DNA of 64,000 bases from an archaeon. GTDB lineage: Archaea > Thermoproteota > Nitrososphaeria > Nitrososphaerales > Gagatemarchaeaceae. Shown one piece after another: positions 15,521 through 24,602 of the stretch. The notes beneath the pieces were generated by a model. That model searched no databases and was not told the origin of the DNA. It saw only the letters and a program-made list of their open reading frames with translations. Position 1 is the stretch's first letter, and each line of letters starts with the position of its first letter. The stretch lies in contig JAKASK010000001.1 in NCBI GenBank assembly GCA_021819105.1, positions 66,448 through 130,447 on the forward strand, given 5' to 3'. The translations under genes and the position numbers were made by a program.

Positions 15521-16759
15521 CTAGACCGTGTTCGCCCGCTCGGGTATCCTCCTCCCCACCCACTCGTAGAGCAGGATCGCCGGTATGCAGGGGAGGGCCA
15601 GCACCAGCCAGACCGCCAGCGGGTTGGCGAACGCAGCGAGTGCGAGCCCTCCCACCAGGGGAGACAGGCTGTTCCCTATGCCGTTGAACAGGCCGAAGAC
15701 CCCGTTGTAGTTCCCGATCTCCGCGGCCGGGGCGACGTTGGACGCCAGGGTCATCGACGGGATGGCCCCCAGGTTCTCCCCGATGGTCAGGAGCACCACG
15801 AAGGAGAAGACGGCGACCAGGGCGGCGCCGCTCACGAGGCTGACCCCGCCGAGGACGATGAACGCGACCCCCATCAACACGACGGCCAGGACGGCGGAAA
15901 ACGTGTGTTTTCTCCCCGTCATCAACTTCGTCATCGGGAGCTGACCGAAGATGACTATGAGCCCGTTGAGCGCGAGGGCGACCCCGAGCACCGCGTAGGG
16001 GACGAGGAGCTTCGTGTTGATGAACAGGACGAAGGTCGTCCCCCAGTGCCCGTACACGAGCCCGGAGAAGAGCGAGGCGGCGCAGAGCACAAGGAAGGTC
16101 CTGTCCCTGACCAGCCCCCTGATGCTGTCCTTCATGGAACCCGGCCTGACGGCGGGGGCCGGCTCAGCGGGGGACTCCCCTCTCGCGAGCCTGAGGTCGT
16201 AGGGGGACGGCTCGAGCATGAGGAACATGAAGACGACCCCGGAGGCGAGTATCGCCGTGGTCACGAACGCCGTGTCGGCGTAGCCGAGGAACCCCACCAG
16301 GAGGCCACCGATGGTCACCCCCGCGGTGAACCCCGCGTTGAACCCGACCCTGATCCATGTGTATGCCATGGTCCTCTGAGAGATGTCTGTCATGTCGGCG
16401 ACGTACGCCTGTATCGCCGGCTGGGCTACCGACCCGGCCACCCCGGTGAGGGCCCCGAAGATCAGGACCCCGGGGACGAAGCCGAAGTACATGCTCAGTG
16501 CGAGGAAGAAGATTGCCCCCGCCTCCCCCGCGAGGCAGGCGAGGAAGATCCGCCGCCTGCCGTGCCTGTCTGTGATCAGGCCCCCGAATGGTGAGACGGC
16601 AAGGGGGAGGACCGAGACGAGGAGTATCAGGGCCCCGATGACGGCGTAGCCGAGCCCCGCTATGTGGTAGAAGTAGAGGGAGAGGAACGGGTACACCATG
16701 GCGGCCCCGAAGAGCCTGAGCCCCATGGCGACGCCGAGGAGACGGACGTTCCGATTCAA
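15521..16759 (-). CDS. Major facilitator superfamily transporter
   Basis: The 412-residue protein has twelve predicted membrane helices and the MFS loop 2-3 signature GGLITDRHGRRR (about 59-70), with a cytoplasmic central loop (about 187-215) between the two six-helix halves. Drug or metabolite efflux members share this layout, but the substrate cannot be determined. The ATG at 16759 begins just before the first helix. The gene is divergent from the zinc-finger gene at 16847 and convergent with 14969-15400. Confidence 0.88.
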   Translation of the reverse strand: MNRNVRLLGVAMGLRLFGAAMVYPFLSLYFYHIAGLGYAVIGALILLVSVLPLAVSPFGGLITDRHGRRRIFLACLAGEAGAIFFLALSMYFGFVPGVLIFGALTGVAGSVAQPAIQAYVADMTDISQRTMAYTWIRVGFNAGFTAGVTIGGLLVGFLGYADTAFVTTAILASGVVFMFLMLEPSPYDLRLARGESPAEPAPAVRPGSMKDSIRGLVRDRTFLVLCAASLFSGLVYGHWGTTFVLFINTKLLVPYAVLGVALALNGLIVIFGQLPMTKLMTGRKHTFSAVLAVVLMGVAFIVLGGVSLVSGAALVAVFSFVVLLTIGENLGAIPSMTLASNVAPAAEIGNYNGVFGLFNGIGNSLSPLVGGLALAAFANPLAVWLVLALPCIPAILLYEWVGRRIPERANTV

Positions 16760-16846
16760 CTCGGCGGCCGCGGACTACGGGCTGTTTAATCTTCGCCCGT
16801 TTTCGGGGCAGGGCCGGGCGGAAGTCGTTTATCCCCCCACCGTCGC

Positions 16847-17245
16847 GTGCGCCCGTTGATCGAGATAGACTGCACGGAGATGGACCTGGACGACCAGCTT
16901 GGGCTCGCATCGGCCGTCTCCGACGCCCTCGGGGGCAGGGGGGTCGCCCTCGTCAAAGACGCGAAGCTGGTGATAGACGCGGTGTCAGCGCTTGCCGCCG
17001 GCGACGTGGCTGCGGCCGTGAGGGCATACGTCGCGAAGCGGGCCGACGCCAGCCACTACTCAGTCGAGACCGAGGGGGACGTCATCAAAGTCCACACCCC
17101 CGACCCGCTGGCGAGGTCCAGGGGGAGGAGGGACACCGGTGAGCTCCTCCCGCCCAACCTGATGAAGTGCCCTTTCTGCGGCTTCGTGACGCCGTACAAG
17201 GAGCTCTACGACATCCACTTCAGGTCGCACGGGTTCATGATGTAG
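16847..17245 (+). CDS. Small protein with C-terminal C2H2 zinc finger
   Basis: The 132-residue protein has an N-terminal alpha/beta part of unknown type and a C-terminal finger CPFCGFVTPYKELYDIHFRSH (about 108-128), with C-x2-C spacing and two histidines four residues apart. This finger is a plausible Zn-binding, nucleic-acid or protein-contact module. The start is a GTG; the following Pro-Leu-Ile-Glu strand starts the domain. It stands alone between a divergent transporter and a convergent membrane protein. Specific function unknown. Confidence 0.68.
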   Translation: MRPLIEIDCTEMDLDDQLGLASAVSDALGGRGVALVKDAKLVIDAVSALAAGDVAAAVRAYVAKRADASHYSVETEGDVIKVHTPDPLARSRGRRDTGELLPPNLMKCPFCGFVTPYKELYDIHFRSHGFMM

Positions 17246-17251
17246 GGGGAC

Positions 17252-17671
17252 CTACTTCCCGAAGTGCCCCTTGACGGCTGGCCTGTCGAGGTAGGCAACG
17301 GCGCCGATCGAAGTGAGCATAGGGAGGAACATCGCCTCGGTCTCGGTGAAGTCGCCGTAGGTCGCGAGGAAGTAGGCACCCATCCCCACCGCGAACACAA
17401 GGACGGCCACCCCGAGATACACCGCCAGGCTCCACCCCCACCCCCTCTGGGTCCAGAGGCCGTACCCTGCCGGGATCGCCAGGACCCCCAGGACGATCTC
17501 CCCGGCGAAGAAACTGTAGAAGTCGGGGATGTTCGCCGCCCCCAGCCCCACCGAGGAGGCGATGGAGTTCACCGCGTTGAGGAAGTAAGCGCCGATGACT
17601 ATCGTCCCGGCTCCGCCGAGGACCTCTATCAGCGAAAGCGCAGAGACCCCGTCCGGCCTCGCACCAGTCAC
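17252..17671 (-). CDS. Small four-helix membrane protein, unknown
   Basis: From the GTG at 17671 the protein is 139 residues with about four hydrophobic helices (for example LIEVLGGAGTIVIGAYFL, GEIVLGVLAIPAGYGLW, SLAVYLGVAVLVFAVGMGAYFL). It ends in AVKGHFGK. A longer reading from 17809 is open, but its extra N-terminus is Arg/Gly/Pro-rich and unlike the rest. No enzyme or transport motif is apparent. It is tail-to-tail with the zinc-finger gene, 6 bases apart. Confidence 0.6.
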   Translation of the reverse strand: MTGARPDGVSALSLIEVLGGAGTIVIGAYFLNAVNSIASSVGLGAANIPDFYSFFAGEIVLGVLAIPAGYGLWTQRGWGWSLAVYLGVAVLVFAVGMGAYFLATYGDFTETEAMFLPMLTSIGAVAYLDRPAVKGHFGK

Positions 17672-17905
17672 GACCGACCTCCCGGCGGAGAACCGGATAA
17701 GGGTGACCTGGCGCCCTCTGCCTGCGCCAGGGTGACGTGCTCGGCAGAAAACAGTCGACCAGTCGGACTCTGAGCCGAGGTCCCTCGGCTCCTCGACGCT
17801 GGGCGCCAATGGGGGGCGCTGCCTCGTGACCGCAAAGTCAAAGGGATGCGCGTATCCTCGGAGGACTCCTGCCGCGTCTTCTTTGGTCGCCTTGCGCGCC
17901 GATCC

Positions 17906-18244
17906 CTAGTAGGTCTGGAAGTTCCTCGTCCTGAAGGCCCCGATCACGAGGGCGACCCCGACTATTATCAGGAGCTCGGGGAGGAACGGCACGGCGTTGC
18001 CGAAGATCAGCACGAAGGCGTTGGCGACGGCCAGGACCGCCCCCAGGGCGATGGTGAGTATGCTGAGCCTCAGCCTGAGGGCCGACCTCGTGACGTTGAG
18101 GAGCAGGAGCAGGGCGCCGGTCCCGACGGCGAACACGGGGGAGTTGACCGTGGAGCCGAAGTCGCCCTTCAGCCAGACGGCAACGACCCCGAACCAGATG
18201 AGGAAGAGCCCCCAGAAAACGTTCGTGACTGTGCCGTTCTGCAC
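17906..18244 (-). CDS. Small four-helix membrane protein, unknown
   Basis: The 112-residue protein has four hydrophobic helices: VFWGLFLIWFGVVAVWL, VFAVGTGALLLLLNV, LSILTIALGAVLAVANAFVLIF and LPELLIIVGVALVIGAF. The arrangement resembles the membrane part found in LiaF-like and DUF-type bacterial proteins, but no extracellular domain is attached. It lies in a run of minus-strand membrane-protein genes between 17.2 and 19 kb. No functional residue stands out. Confidence 0.65.
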   Translation of the reverse strand: MQNGTVTNVFWGLFLIWFGVVAVWLKGDFGSTVNSPVFAVGTGALLLLLNVTRSALRLRLSILTIALGAVLAVANAFVLIFGNAVPFLPELLIIVGVALVIGAFRTRNFQTY

Positions 18245-18294
18245 CGATTCTCTTGGGGCGCCCGGCCTATCGTGGCTTTAAGGATACCAGGCGG

Positions 18295-18984
18295 TCAGAC
18301 CCGGAGGGGCCCGTTTCTGAAGACCTTCACGAGGAGGTCGGCCAGGTACTCCGCGGCCCCCTTCAGGTACCTCCTCCCCAGGAATATCCCACCCAGTGCG
18401 ACGGCGCTCCCCAGGGCGACGCCGGCGACGACGTCGGTGGGGAAGTGCTCGAAGAGGAAGACCCGGGAGAAGCAGACCACCGCGGCTTCGAGGGAAAGCG
18501 CGCCGGCGACCCACCTCCTACGGAACGTCGCTGCGGCGTAGACGGCGCCTATGGACACGATGAGGGCGTGGCCCGAAGGGAAGGAGTAGTCGGTGTCGAG
18601 CGGGATGCGCACCACTGGGGTCCCGCCCCCGACGGCTGCGAGGAGCTCGTCGGGCCTCCCCCTAGCGACCGCGTACTTCGCCGCTTCGCCGACCACTATC
18701 CCTCCGAGGAAGACCCCGCAGAGCCCCACCGCCACCAGCTTCGTGCGCCTGTCGCCGAAGACGAGAAGGACGGCCGTGATCGGGATCCAGAAGTACTCCC
18801 TGCCGTAGAGGCTGGCGGCGACCATCAGGGAGCTGAAGGCCTCTCCTAGCCGCAGGTTGTTGAGCCAGAGGGCGGCCTGCAGGTCGACACGGTCCAGACT
18901 GGGAGACGCTTTGACCGCGACCGCGAGGGCGACGAAGACGACTAGCCCGACCGCTGTGATGTAAGCCAGCCGCCTGTCGTTCAC
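18295..18984 (-). CDS. PAP2-family membrane phosphatase
   Basis: Lipid- or polyprenyl-phosphate phosphatase. The 229-residue protein has six predicted helices and all three PAP2 motifs: KYAVARGRP (K-x6-RP), PSGH, and SRVFLFEHFPTD (SR-x5-H-x3-D, with the catalytic His). A role in recycling the polyprenyl carrier of glycosylation, or in phospholipid turnover, would fit. The GTG at 18984 is chosen because the first helix starts right after it. A longer frame from 19164 would run through the pgk promoter palindrome. It is divergent from pgk. Confidence 0.88.
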   Translation of the reverse strand: MNDRRLAYITAVGLVVFVALAVAVKASPSLDRVDLQAALWLNNLRLGEAFSSLMVAASLYGREYFWIPITAVLLVFGDRRTKLVAVGLCGVFLGGIVVGEAAKYAVARGRPDELLAAVGGGTPVVRIPLDTDYSFPSGHALIVSIGAVYAAATFRRRWVAGALSLEAAVVCFSRVFLFEHFPTDVVAGVALGSAVALGGIFLGRRYLKGAAEYLADLLVKVFRNGPLRV

Positions 18985-19081
18985 GACACCGAGCCGGGAG
19001 AGCTGCGTATATCTTCCCTTCGCCGGCGAGCAGGTCAGGCGTGGCGTTAGGATAAGCTCGGCAGGAGCTGCGCGTATCATC

Positions 19082-19098
19082 GCCGTTAACTTAACGGC
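19082..19098. promoter_or_regulatory. 17-bp perfect palindrome before pgk
   Basis: GCCGTTAA-C-TTAACGGC is a perfect palindrome in the divergent pgk/PAP2 promoter region, about 30 bases upstream of the pgk TATA box. Thirteen bases of it with one flanking base (19087-19099) recur exactly at 10650-10662. The size and symmetry are typical of a dimeric regulator's operator. Confidence 0.6.
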
Positions 19099-19126
19099 AC
19101 GGCCATGCCAAATGCGTGCACAACAC

Positions 19127-19133
19127 ATATAAT
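19127..19133 (+). promoter_or_regulatory. TATA box for the pgk-gap operon
   Basis: An AT-rich box, ATATAAT, lies 31-37 bases before the pgk ATG. A short GC-rich inverted repeat (TGGCGC ... GCGCCA, 19142-19163) falls between it and the start codon. Confidence 0.5.
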
Positions 19134-19163
19134 CATTAGACTGGCGCGCCTCCTCAGGCGCCA

Positions 19164-20384
19164 ATGCCCATCAGGATGCTGACCCTGGAGGACCTGGACC
19201 TCGACGGGAAGCGCGTATTCATGCGGGTCGACATCAACACCCCGATCCACCCTGAGACCGGCCAGCTGATGGAGCAGGAGCGGCTGAAGGAGGCTGCCAT
19301 GACGATACAGGACCTGCCGAAGTCAAGGGTGATCGTCGCGTCTCACCAGGGGAGGGTCGGGAGGTCGGACTACACGTCGCTGGAAGCTCACTCCAGGGCG
19401 CTCGGGGAGATACTTGGGAGGAAGGTCGGATTCGTCCCTGACGTATTCGGCCCGGCGGCGCTGTCAGAGATGGACTCGCTCGGAGACGGCGAGGTGCTCA
19501 TGCTCGACAACCTCAGGTTCACGGCCGAAGAGAACCAGGAGTACAAGCCCGCCGACGCGGAGAAGACGTTCCTGGTGAAGAGGCTGAAGGAGCACGTCGA
19601 CGCCTGCGTCCTGGACGCGTTCTCCACGGCACACCGGTCGTCTCCCACCATCGTGGGGTTCGCCGGGCTGGTCCCCACCTGCGCGGGGAGGACGGTCGGG
19701 AGGGAGCTCAGGATGCTGGACAGGATCGCATCCGTCGAGAAGGGACCTTACGTGACAGTCCTCGGGGGGGCCAAGGTCAACGACCGGCTTGAGGCCATAG
19801 ACGCGCTGATAGCCAACAACAGGGCGGACAAGGTCCTCCTCTGCGGGCTGGTGGGGCTCGTCTTCCTGAAGGCGGCGGGGAAGCTCAGGGGAGACGTGGG
19901 GATCGAAGGGGAGCAGAAGTACGTCCTGAAGGCGAGGCAGCTCATGGACGAAGACCCCGACAGGTTCGCCCTCCCGACGGACGTCGCCGTGAGGGGAGAC
20001 GGGGGGCGGAAGGAGGTGGATGCTTCAGCGCTGACTGCCCAGGCCCAGGTGCTGGACATCGGGTCGAAGACCATCGACCGATATTCGAGATACATCAAAG
20101 GGGCGGGGACGGTGTTCATGAGCGGCCCCCCTGGCGCCTTCGAGTGGGACGAGTTCAGCCGGGGGACGGAGGGGCTGCTGAGGGCCATGGCGTCGTCGCT
20201 TGGGACCACCATAATCAGCGGCGGGCACCTCTCGACCGCCCTTCACAAGTACGGCATCCGCGAGGAGATAGACCACATAAGCACCGCCGGAGGAGCCCTC
20301 GTCCAGTTCCTCGCAGGCAAGCGGCTCCCCCTCATCGACGCCCTCGAGAGGGCTGCAGACAAGTGGGGGAAGAAGGCGGAGTGA
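19164..20384 (+). CDS. pgk: Phosphoglycerate kinase
   Basis: Transfers phosphate between 1,3-bisphosphoglycerate and ADP in glycolysis and gluconeogenesis. The 406-residue protein has the N-domain substrate site FMRVDINTP (about 19-27) and LDNLRF, ASHQGR with the conserved Arg, and the DAFSTAHR loop (bacterial and eukaryotic enzymes have DAFGTAHR). The C-domain nucleotide site includes LGGAKV and, near the end, ISGGHLSTAL (usually GGGD-type). Length is normal. The gene is followed 34 bases later by gap, forming a glycolytic operon under the palindrome-bearing promoter. Confidence 0.95.
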   Translation: MPIRMLTLEDLDLDGKRVFMRVDINTPIHPETGQLMEQERLKEAAMTIQDLPKSRVIVASHQGRVGRSDYTSLEAHSRALGEILGRKVGFVPDVFGPAALSEMDSLGDGEVLMLDNLRFTAEENQEYKPADAEKTFLVKRLKEHVDACVLDAFSTAHRSSPTIVGFAGLVPTCAGRTVGRELRMLDRIASVEKGPYVTVLGGAKVNDRLEAIDALIANNRADKVLLCGLVGLVFLKAAGKLRGDVGIEGEQKYVLKARQLMDEDPDRFALPTDVAVRGDGGRKEVDASALTAQAQVLDIGSKTIDRYSRYIKGAGTVFMSGPPGAFEWDEFSRGTEGLLRAMASSLGTTIISGGHLSTALHKYGIREEIDHISTAGGALVQFLAGKRLPLIDALERAADKWGKKAE

Positions 20385-20418
20385 GTCTCTTAAGAGGGGC
20401 CCCGGGGCGTCAAAGCCG

Positions 20419-21441
20419 ATGATCAGGGTAGGGGTCAACGGCTACGGCACCATAGGGAGGAGGGTGGCGGACGCGGTCAGGAAGCAGAAGGACATGGAGC
20501 TGGTCGGGGTCACGGCGGCCCACCCCCACTACAAGTACTCCCTGGCACAAGAGAAGGGGATCCCGCTCTACGCCCTCGACATGAAGAGCCTCGAAGCGTT
20601 CAACTCCGCGGGGTACGCCCTTAGGGGGACCCTCAACGACCTGCTGCAGAGGGTGGACGTGGTGGTGGACGGCGCCCCCGAAGACAGCGGGCCGACGAAC
20701 AAGGCCGCCTACCAGGCAGCCGGGGTGAAGGCAGTCTTCCAGGGGGGCGAGGAGCACGGGCTGACCGGGACGTCCTTCGTAGCCCAGTGCAACTTCGAAG
20801 AGGCGGTAGGGAAGGGGATGGTGAGGGTCGTGTCCTGCAACACAACCGGGCTCTGCAGGACCATAGGGGCTGTAAACAGGGCGGTGGGGGTGTCGAAGGC
20901 GAGGGCGGTGCTCGCGAGGAGGGCGACCGACCCCGACGACGTGAAGAAGGGGCCCATCGACGCCGTCGTGCTCGACCCCACCACGGTCCCGTCGCATCAC
21001 GGGCCCGACGTCCAGACGGTGCTGCACGGGCTCCCCATAGTCACCATGGCGTTCAAGGTACCCACGACGCACATGCACCTGCACAGCCTGATACTGAGCC
21101 TGAAGAGCCCCGCGGCCAAGGAAGACGTGGTCAGGGCCCTGCAGTCGGCACCGAGGACCACCCTCGTGGACGGGAAGTCAGGGTTCAAGTCGACGGCGAG
21201 CATCATGGACTGGGCGAGGGAGAAGGGGCGGGACAGGAACGACGTCTACGAGGGGTCGGTCTGGAAGGACTCCGTCACCGTGGTCGACGGCGAGGCGTAC
21301 ATGTTCCTGGGGGTCCACCAGGAAGCCATAGTCGTGCCGGAGAACGTGGACGCCATCAGGGCCCTCAAAGGGGGATACGCCCGAGAAGAGTCGATGAAGC
21401 TCACCGACGAGTCCCTGGGGATAGCGCACCGCCCTGGCTAG
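20419..21441 (+). CDS. gap: Archaeal-type phosphorylating glyceraldehyde-3-phosphate dehydrogenase
   Basis: Catalyses NAD(P)-dependent oxidation of glyceraldehyde-3-phosphate to 1,3-bisphosphoglycerate; in many archaea it runs mainly in the gluconeogenic direction. The 340-residue protein has the Rossmann motif GVNGYGTIGRR (5-15) and the archaeal active site SCNTTGLCR with nucleophile Cys140. VPTTHMHLHS is also typical of the archaeal class. Co-transcription with pgk directly couples consecutive reactions. The ATG is preceded by few bases of leader and the frame starts exactly at the first Rossmann strand. Confidence 0.95.
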   Translation: MIRVGVNGYGTIGRRVADAVRKQKDMELVGVTAAHPHYKYSLAQEKGIPLYALDMKSLEAFNSAGYALRGTLNDLLQRVDVVVDGAPEDSGPTNKAAYQAAGVKAVFQGGEEHGLTGTSFVAQCNFEEAVGKGMVRVVSCNTTGLCRTIGAVNRAVGVSKARAVLARRATDPDDVKKGPIDAVVLDPTTVPSHHGPDVQTVLHGLPIVTMAFKVPTTHMHLHSLILSLKSPAAKEDVVRALQSAPRTTLVDGKSGFKSTASIMDWAREKGRDRNDVYEGSVWKDSVTVVDGEAYMFLGVHQEAIVVPENVDAIRALKGGYAREESMKLTDESLGIAHRPG

Positions 21442-21577
21442 AGCCGCGGAGATGCGCCGGCGCCGCCGACGAGCAGGGAGGCCTGGCTGGAGCCACAGGC
21501 CGTCGGAGCGAAACGTTGCAGCTCGCCTCCTCTAGGTCCTCGTCGGGTGCTGGGCCGCGTTGGGTCAGGCTGCTACC

Positions 21578-22771
21578 CTACTCCGGCAGCTTCGGGAAGG
21601 ACGTCAGCACGAACCTGGGCTGCTGGAACTGTTTGACCAGGGACTTCACCTTCTTCTGGACAAAGTCCGGCGGCTTCTTGCCGAGGACGATCTGTGACAG
21701 CAGCTCGGCCACCGTCTCCATGTCACCGGGGCCGTAGCCCAGCCGGGTAAGCTCTGACGTACCGATTCTCCCACCCTCGTCCACTATGATGTTCGCCTGC
21801 TCCAGCCGCACGGAGAGCGCTTTGAGCCTCGCCGGGTCGTAGTCGAGGAGGACCTGATGCGACTCGCTGTACCCCCGCGACGCCCCTTTCACCTTGACCC
21901 CCTCTGCGGCGAGCGCCTTGGCAAGGGCCTTCGAGTTCTTGACCACCGCCTGTGCGTATGCCTTCCCGAACTGCAGCATCTCGATCAGCGCCACCGCCAG
22001 CGCGGCCACCCTGTCCAGATGGATGTTGTCGACTATCCCCGGGTGTATCTTCCCGGCCACCCTGTTGAACACCTCTTCGTCGTTGGACAGGATGATCCCC
22101 CCCTGGGGCCCCGGGAAGCTCTTGTGGGTGGACCCTATCATCAGGGAGCACCCCTCCCTCAGCGGGTCCTGGAACTCCCCTCCTGCGATAAGTCCGAGGA
22201 CGTGCGAGGCGTCGTAGACGCAGACCCCTTCGGCCTCCGACGACAGCTGCCTCGTGGGGTGCGGGAAGGGGATGAAGCTCGAGCCGAAGAAGACCACCTT
22301 GGGGGCGCGCATCATTGGAGTGGCCCCCCTGACGTCTATGTTCACGGCGTGGTCGTCGTAGGGGAAGTAGCGGTTCTCCAGCCTTAGGATCTTCCCCAGC
22401 CCCAGGTGGGTGATGCCGGGGTATCCCCCGTTGGCCGGGTCGACGGAGAGGACCTGGTCTCCCGGCTCGGTGAGGGACAGCAGCACCGCCATGTCAGCGG
22501 TGTGCCCAGACAGGGCCCTGACGTCGGCGTAGCGGGCGTTGAAGACCTTCCGCGCGAGCTCCTCGGCAAGGGACTGCAGCTCGTCGGAGAACTTCGTCCC
22601 CCTGTAGAACCGGTCGGGGGCGTTGTACCTGTTCCCGAGGTCGGACAGGAACATGGACTTCATCTGCGCGCTCCCCCTGTTCTCCGACGGGATCAGGTTG
22701 AGGCACTCCTTGGTCCTCCACTCCTGATGCTGCCTCAGCGTCCTGTCGAGCCGTTCGACGTAACCTGACAT
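21578..22771 (-). CDS. glyA: Serine hydroxymethyltransferase, archaeal form
   Basis: PLP enzyme interconverting serine and glycine with transfer of a one-carbon unit to a pterin. The 397-residue protein contains ECLNLIPSEN (about 22-31), the YDASHVLGLIAGG stretch, and the PLP lysine Lys217 in STHKSFPGPQGG. Like other archaeal forms it is diverged and shorter than the bacterial enzyme. The pterin carrier may be tetrahydromethanopterin or a related cofactor, which I infer from taxonomy. The gene is convergent with gap. About 150 bases without a gene separate it from the FixCX gene upstream on the same strand. Confidence 0.92.
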   Translation of the reverse strand: MSGYVERLDRTLRQHQEWRTKECLNLIPSENRGSAQMKSMFLSDLGNRYNAPDRFYRGTKFSDELQSLAEELARKVFNARYADVRALSGHTADMAVLLSLTEPGDQVLSVDPANGGYPGITHLGLGKILRLENRYFPYDDHAVNIDVRGATPMMRAPKVVFFGSSFIPFPHPTRQLSSEAEGVCVYDASHVLGLIAGGEFQDPLREGCSLMIGSTHKSFPGPQGGIILSNDEEVFNRVAGKIHPGIVDNIHLDRVAALAVALIEMLQFGKAYAQAVVKNSKALAKALAAEGVKVKGASRGYSESHQVLLDYDPARLKALSVRLEQANIIVDEGGRIGTSELTRLGYGPGDMETVAELLSQIVLGKKPPDFVQKKVKSLVKQFQQPRFVLTSFPKLPE

Positions 22772-22928
22772 TTCTGGGACCCCCTATTTTCCTGCGGGTT
22801 TAAGCGATGCGACGCAGAGAGAGCTCCCCGCCCTGGTCCTGGTGGTCCCCTCCCTGAAGCCGAAGGACCTGCCCTGGGTCAACGGGACTGACCCTTGCCT
22901 GTTATGTAATTAGGCTTGGCGCCGCGGC

Positions 22929-24602
22929 CTAGCCGAACCTGTACCTGACGCCGTGCCCGTCCCTCTCGTGGCCGAACTTCACCATCTCCGGCGGCCCGAT
23001 GGCGCCGCAGGTCCCGCAGGCGACGCATGCGACGTGGTCGAAGCGCAGCTGGGCGGAGCCGATGTCGTCGAGGGTGCGGGACATCGCCTTTGCCCTGTTC
23101 CCTCCCTCCTGGGAGAGGTTCTGCTCGTAGACGTCCTTGAACGAGGCGAAGACCCCCTTGGGGGTGAGGATGGTGTAGCAGTTGGTGGGGCAAGCCGGGA
23201 CCCAGGGCTTGGTGACGGACTTGGACGCCAGCTCTGCGTCCACCTTGATGTGCGAGTAGCCCTCGTCCTCGTCGTAGTTGAGGAGCCCTGTCCCGTCCTG
23301 GATTCTGGCGGTCGCGTCTCTGGGGGGCCGGGGGTCGATGCCTGGCGCGAACTTGTAGACGCTCGAAACCAGCCTGGTCGCGAACATTATCTTGGGGAGC
23401 GTGTGGTAGGTGAACGAGCTCTCGGAGACGAAGCTGTCCCTCCCGGACCTCCCGACGTCCTCGTAGATCGGAGTCAGCAGGTCCTTGTACCTCGACAGGT
23501 TCTTGGTCCTGTAGGACCCAGAAGTGCTGGCAGAGATGTAGGCTGACGCCGCCATCATCCCCGACGTGATGGCGCGGCGCATCCCGTCGATCATGGGGCC
23601 GATCTTCACGAAGGAGCCAAGCGCGTCCCCTGCGACCATGAACCCGTCGGCGTAGGGCTGCTTGAGCATTGCCTTGTGCCCCTTCGGTATGTTGTGCGCC
23701 GAGTACTCCACCGCCTCCGCCCCTTCGAGCAGCTCGGCCACCATCGGGTGCGCCTCGAAGGCGTCGAGGACGTCGAGCAGCTTCCCGACCCGGTCGAAGT
23801 GCTCTGTGGTCCGCCTGATCAGCGAGTCCATGGACACCACCAGCCCGACGGAGAGCGTGTCCCTGTTGGTGTAGATGAAGGCGCCCCCGCCTATCTCCTG
23901 CATGAACTCTCCGAGGAAGAAGAGCGCCCTCCCCTCCCCGGCGTGCACCCTGAACCGCTTCTCCAGTTCACCAGGGTCCATCTTGTACACGCGCTTGATC
24001 CCGTGGTACAGCTGCCTCGGCGTCAGCCTGTCCCTGAGCCCCGCCTCGGTCACCAGGTTGGAGGTGACCCCGGACGCGTCTATCACCAGCTTCGCCCTGA
24101 GCTCCTCGCTTGGGGTCCTGACCCCCACCACCGCCCCCCCTTCCTTGATCAGCCCCTCGGCCGTCGTCCCGGTGGAGAGCATGGCCCCTGCCTTGACGGC
24201 GAGGGCTGCGAACCATCTGTCGAAGGGGCGCCTCAGGACCGAGTAGTCGTGGCCCGTCTCGAAGGTGAGGGGGAAGAGCCCCACCTTGGTGGCAAGAGAG
24301 GTCTTGGACAGCCGGTAGTACCTGCTTGTCCGGCTCTTGTAGTCGGGGGCGCCGAGCACCACCACTTCGTGGGAGATGATCCGTCTCTCCAGGGGCGCCG
24401 TCGACTCGAAGTCAGGGACGAGGCTGATGAGGCCCCACTCCCCGGGGAAGTCGCCGTAGATGACCCCGCCAGTCATGTTCCTTTCCCCTGGGACGCGGGC
24501 CTTCTCCAACATGAGGACGTTGGCCCCCTTCCGGGCCAGGGAGAGCGCCGCGGCCGAGCCTGCTGGGCCCGCGCCGACCACTATGACGTCGAAGTCAGCC
24601 AG
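22929..24602 (-). CDS. FixC-FixX fusion: ETF:quinone oxidoreductase with fused ferredoxin (EtfC-EtfX)
   Basis: Flavoprotein that passes electrons from the EtfAB below to quinone. The N-terminus has the FAD dinucleotide motif VVGAGPAGSAA, and about 440 residues match FixC. The last ~110 residues match FixX: CPTNCY, then HVACVACGTCGAIGPPEMVKFGHE and the ending GVRYRFG, enough for one iron-sulfur cluster. In most organisms these are separate genes. With GTG at 24581 the protein would start inside the first strand. A CTG at 24602, seven bases after GGAGGT, gives MADFDVIVVG, the expected N-terminus, and overlaps the etfA stop. Etf quinone-bifurcation complexes of Pyrobaculum and Thermotoga (EtfABCX) have the same four parts. 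Confidence 0.9.
   Translation of the reverse strand: MADFDVIVVGAGPAGSAAALSLARKGANVLMLEKARVPGERNMTGGVIYGDFPGEWGLISLVPDFESTAPLERRIISHEVVVLGAPDYKSRTSRYYRLSKTSLATKVGLFPLTFETGHDYSVLRRPFDRWFAALAVKAGAMLSTGTTAEGLIKEGGAVVGVRTPSEELRAKLVIDASGVTSNLVTEAGLRDRLTPRQLYHGIKRVYKMDPGELEKRFRVHAGEGRALFFLGEFMQEIGGGAFIYTNRDTLSVGLVVSMDSLIRRTTEHFDRVGKLLDVLDAFEAHPMVAELLEGAEAVEYSAHNIPKGHKAMLKQPYADGFMVAGDALGSFVKIGPMIDGMRRAITSGMMAASAYISASTSGSYRTKNLSRYKDLLTPIYEDVGRSGRDSFVSESSFTYHTLPKIMFATRLVSSVYKFAPGIDPRPPRDATARIQDGTGLLNYDEDEGYSHIKVDAELASKSVTKPWVPACPTNCYTILTPKGVFASFKDVYEQNLSQEGGNRAKAMSRTLDDIGSAQLRFDHVACVACGTCGAIGPPEMVKFGHERDGHGVRYRFG

Noticed and set aside
18985-19164. 60-residue N-terminal extension of the PAP2 phosphatase
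   Set aside because: The extension is not membrane-like and its codons would cover the pgk promoter palindrome and TATA box; the GTG at 18984 begins right before the first helix.
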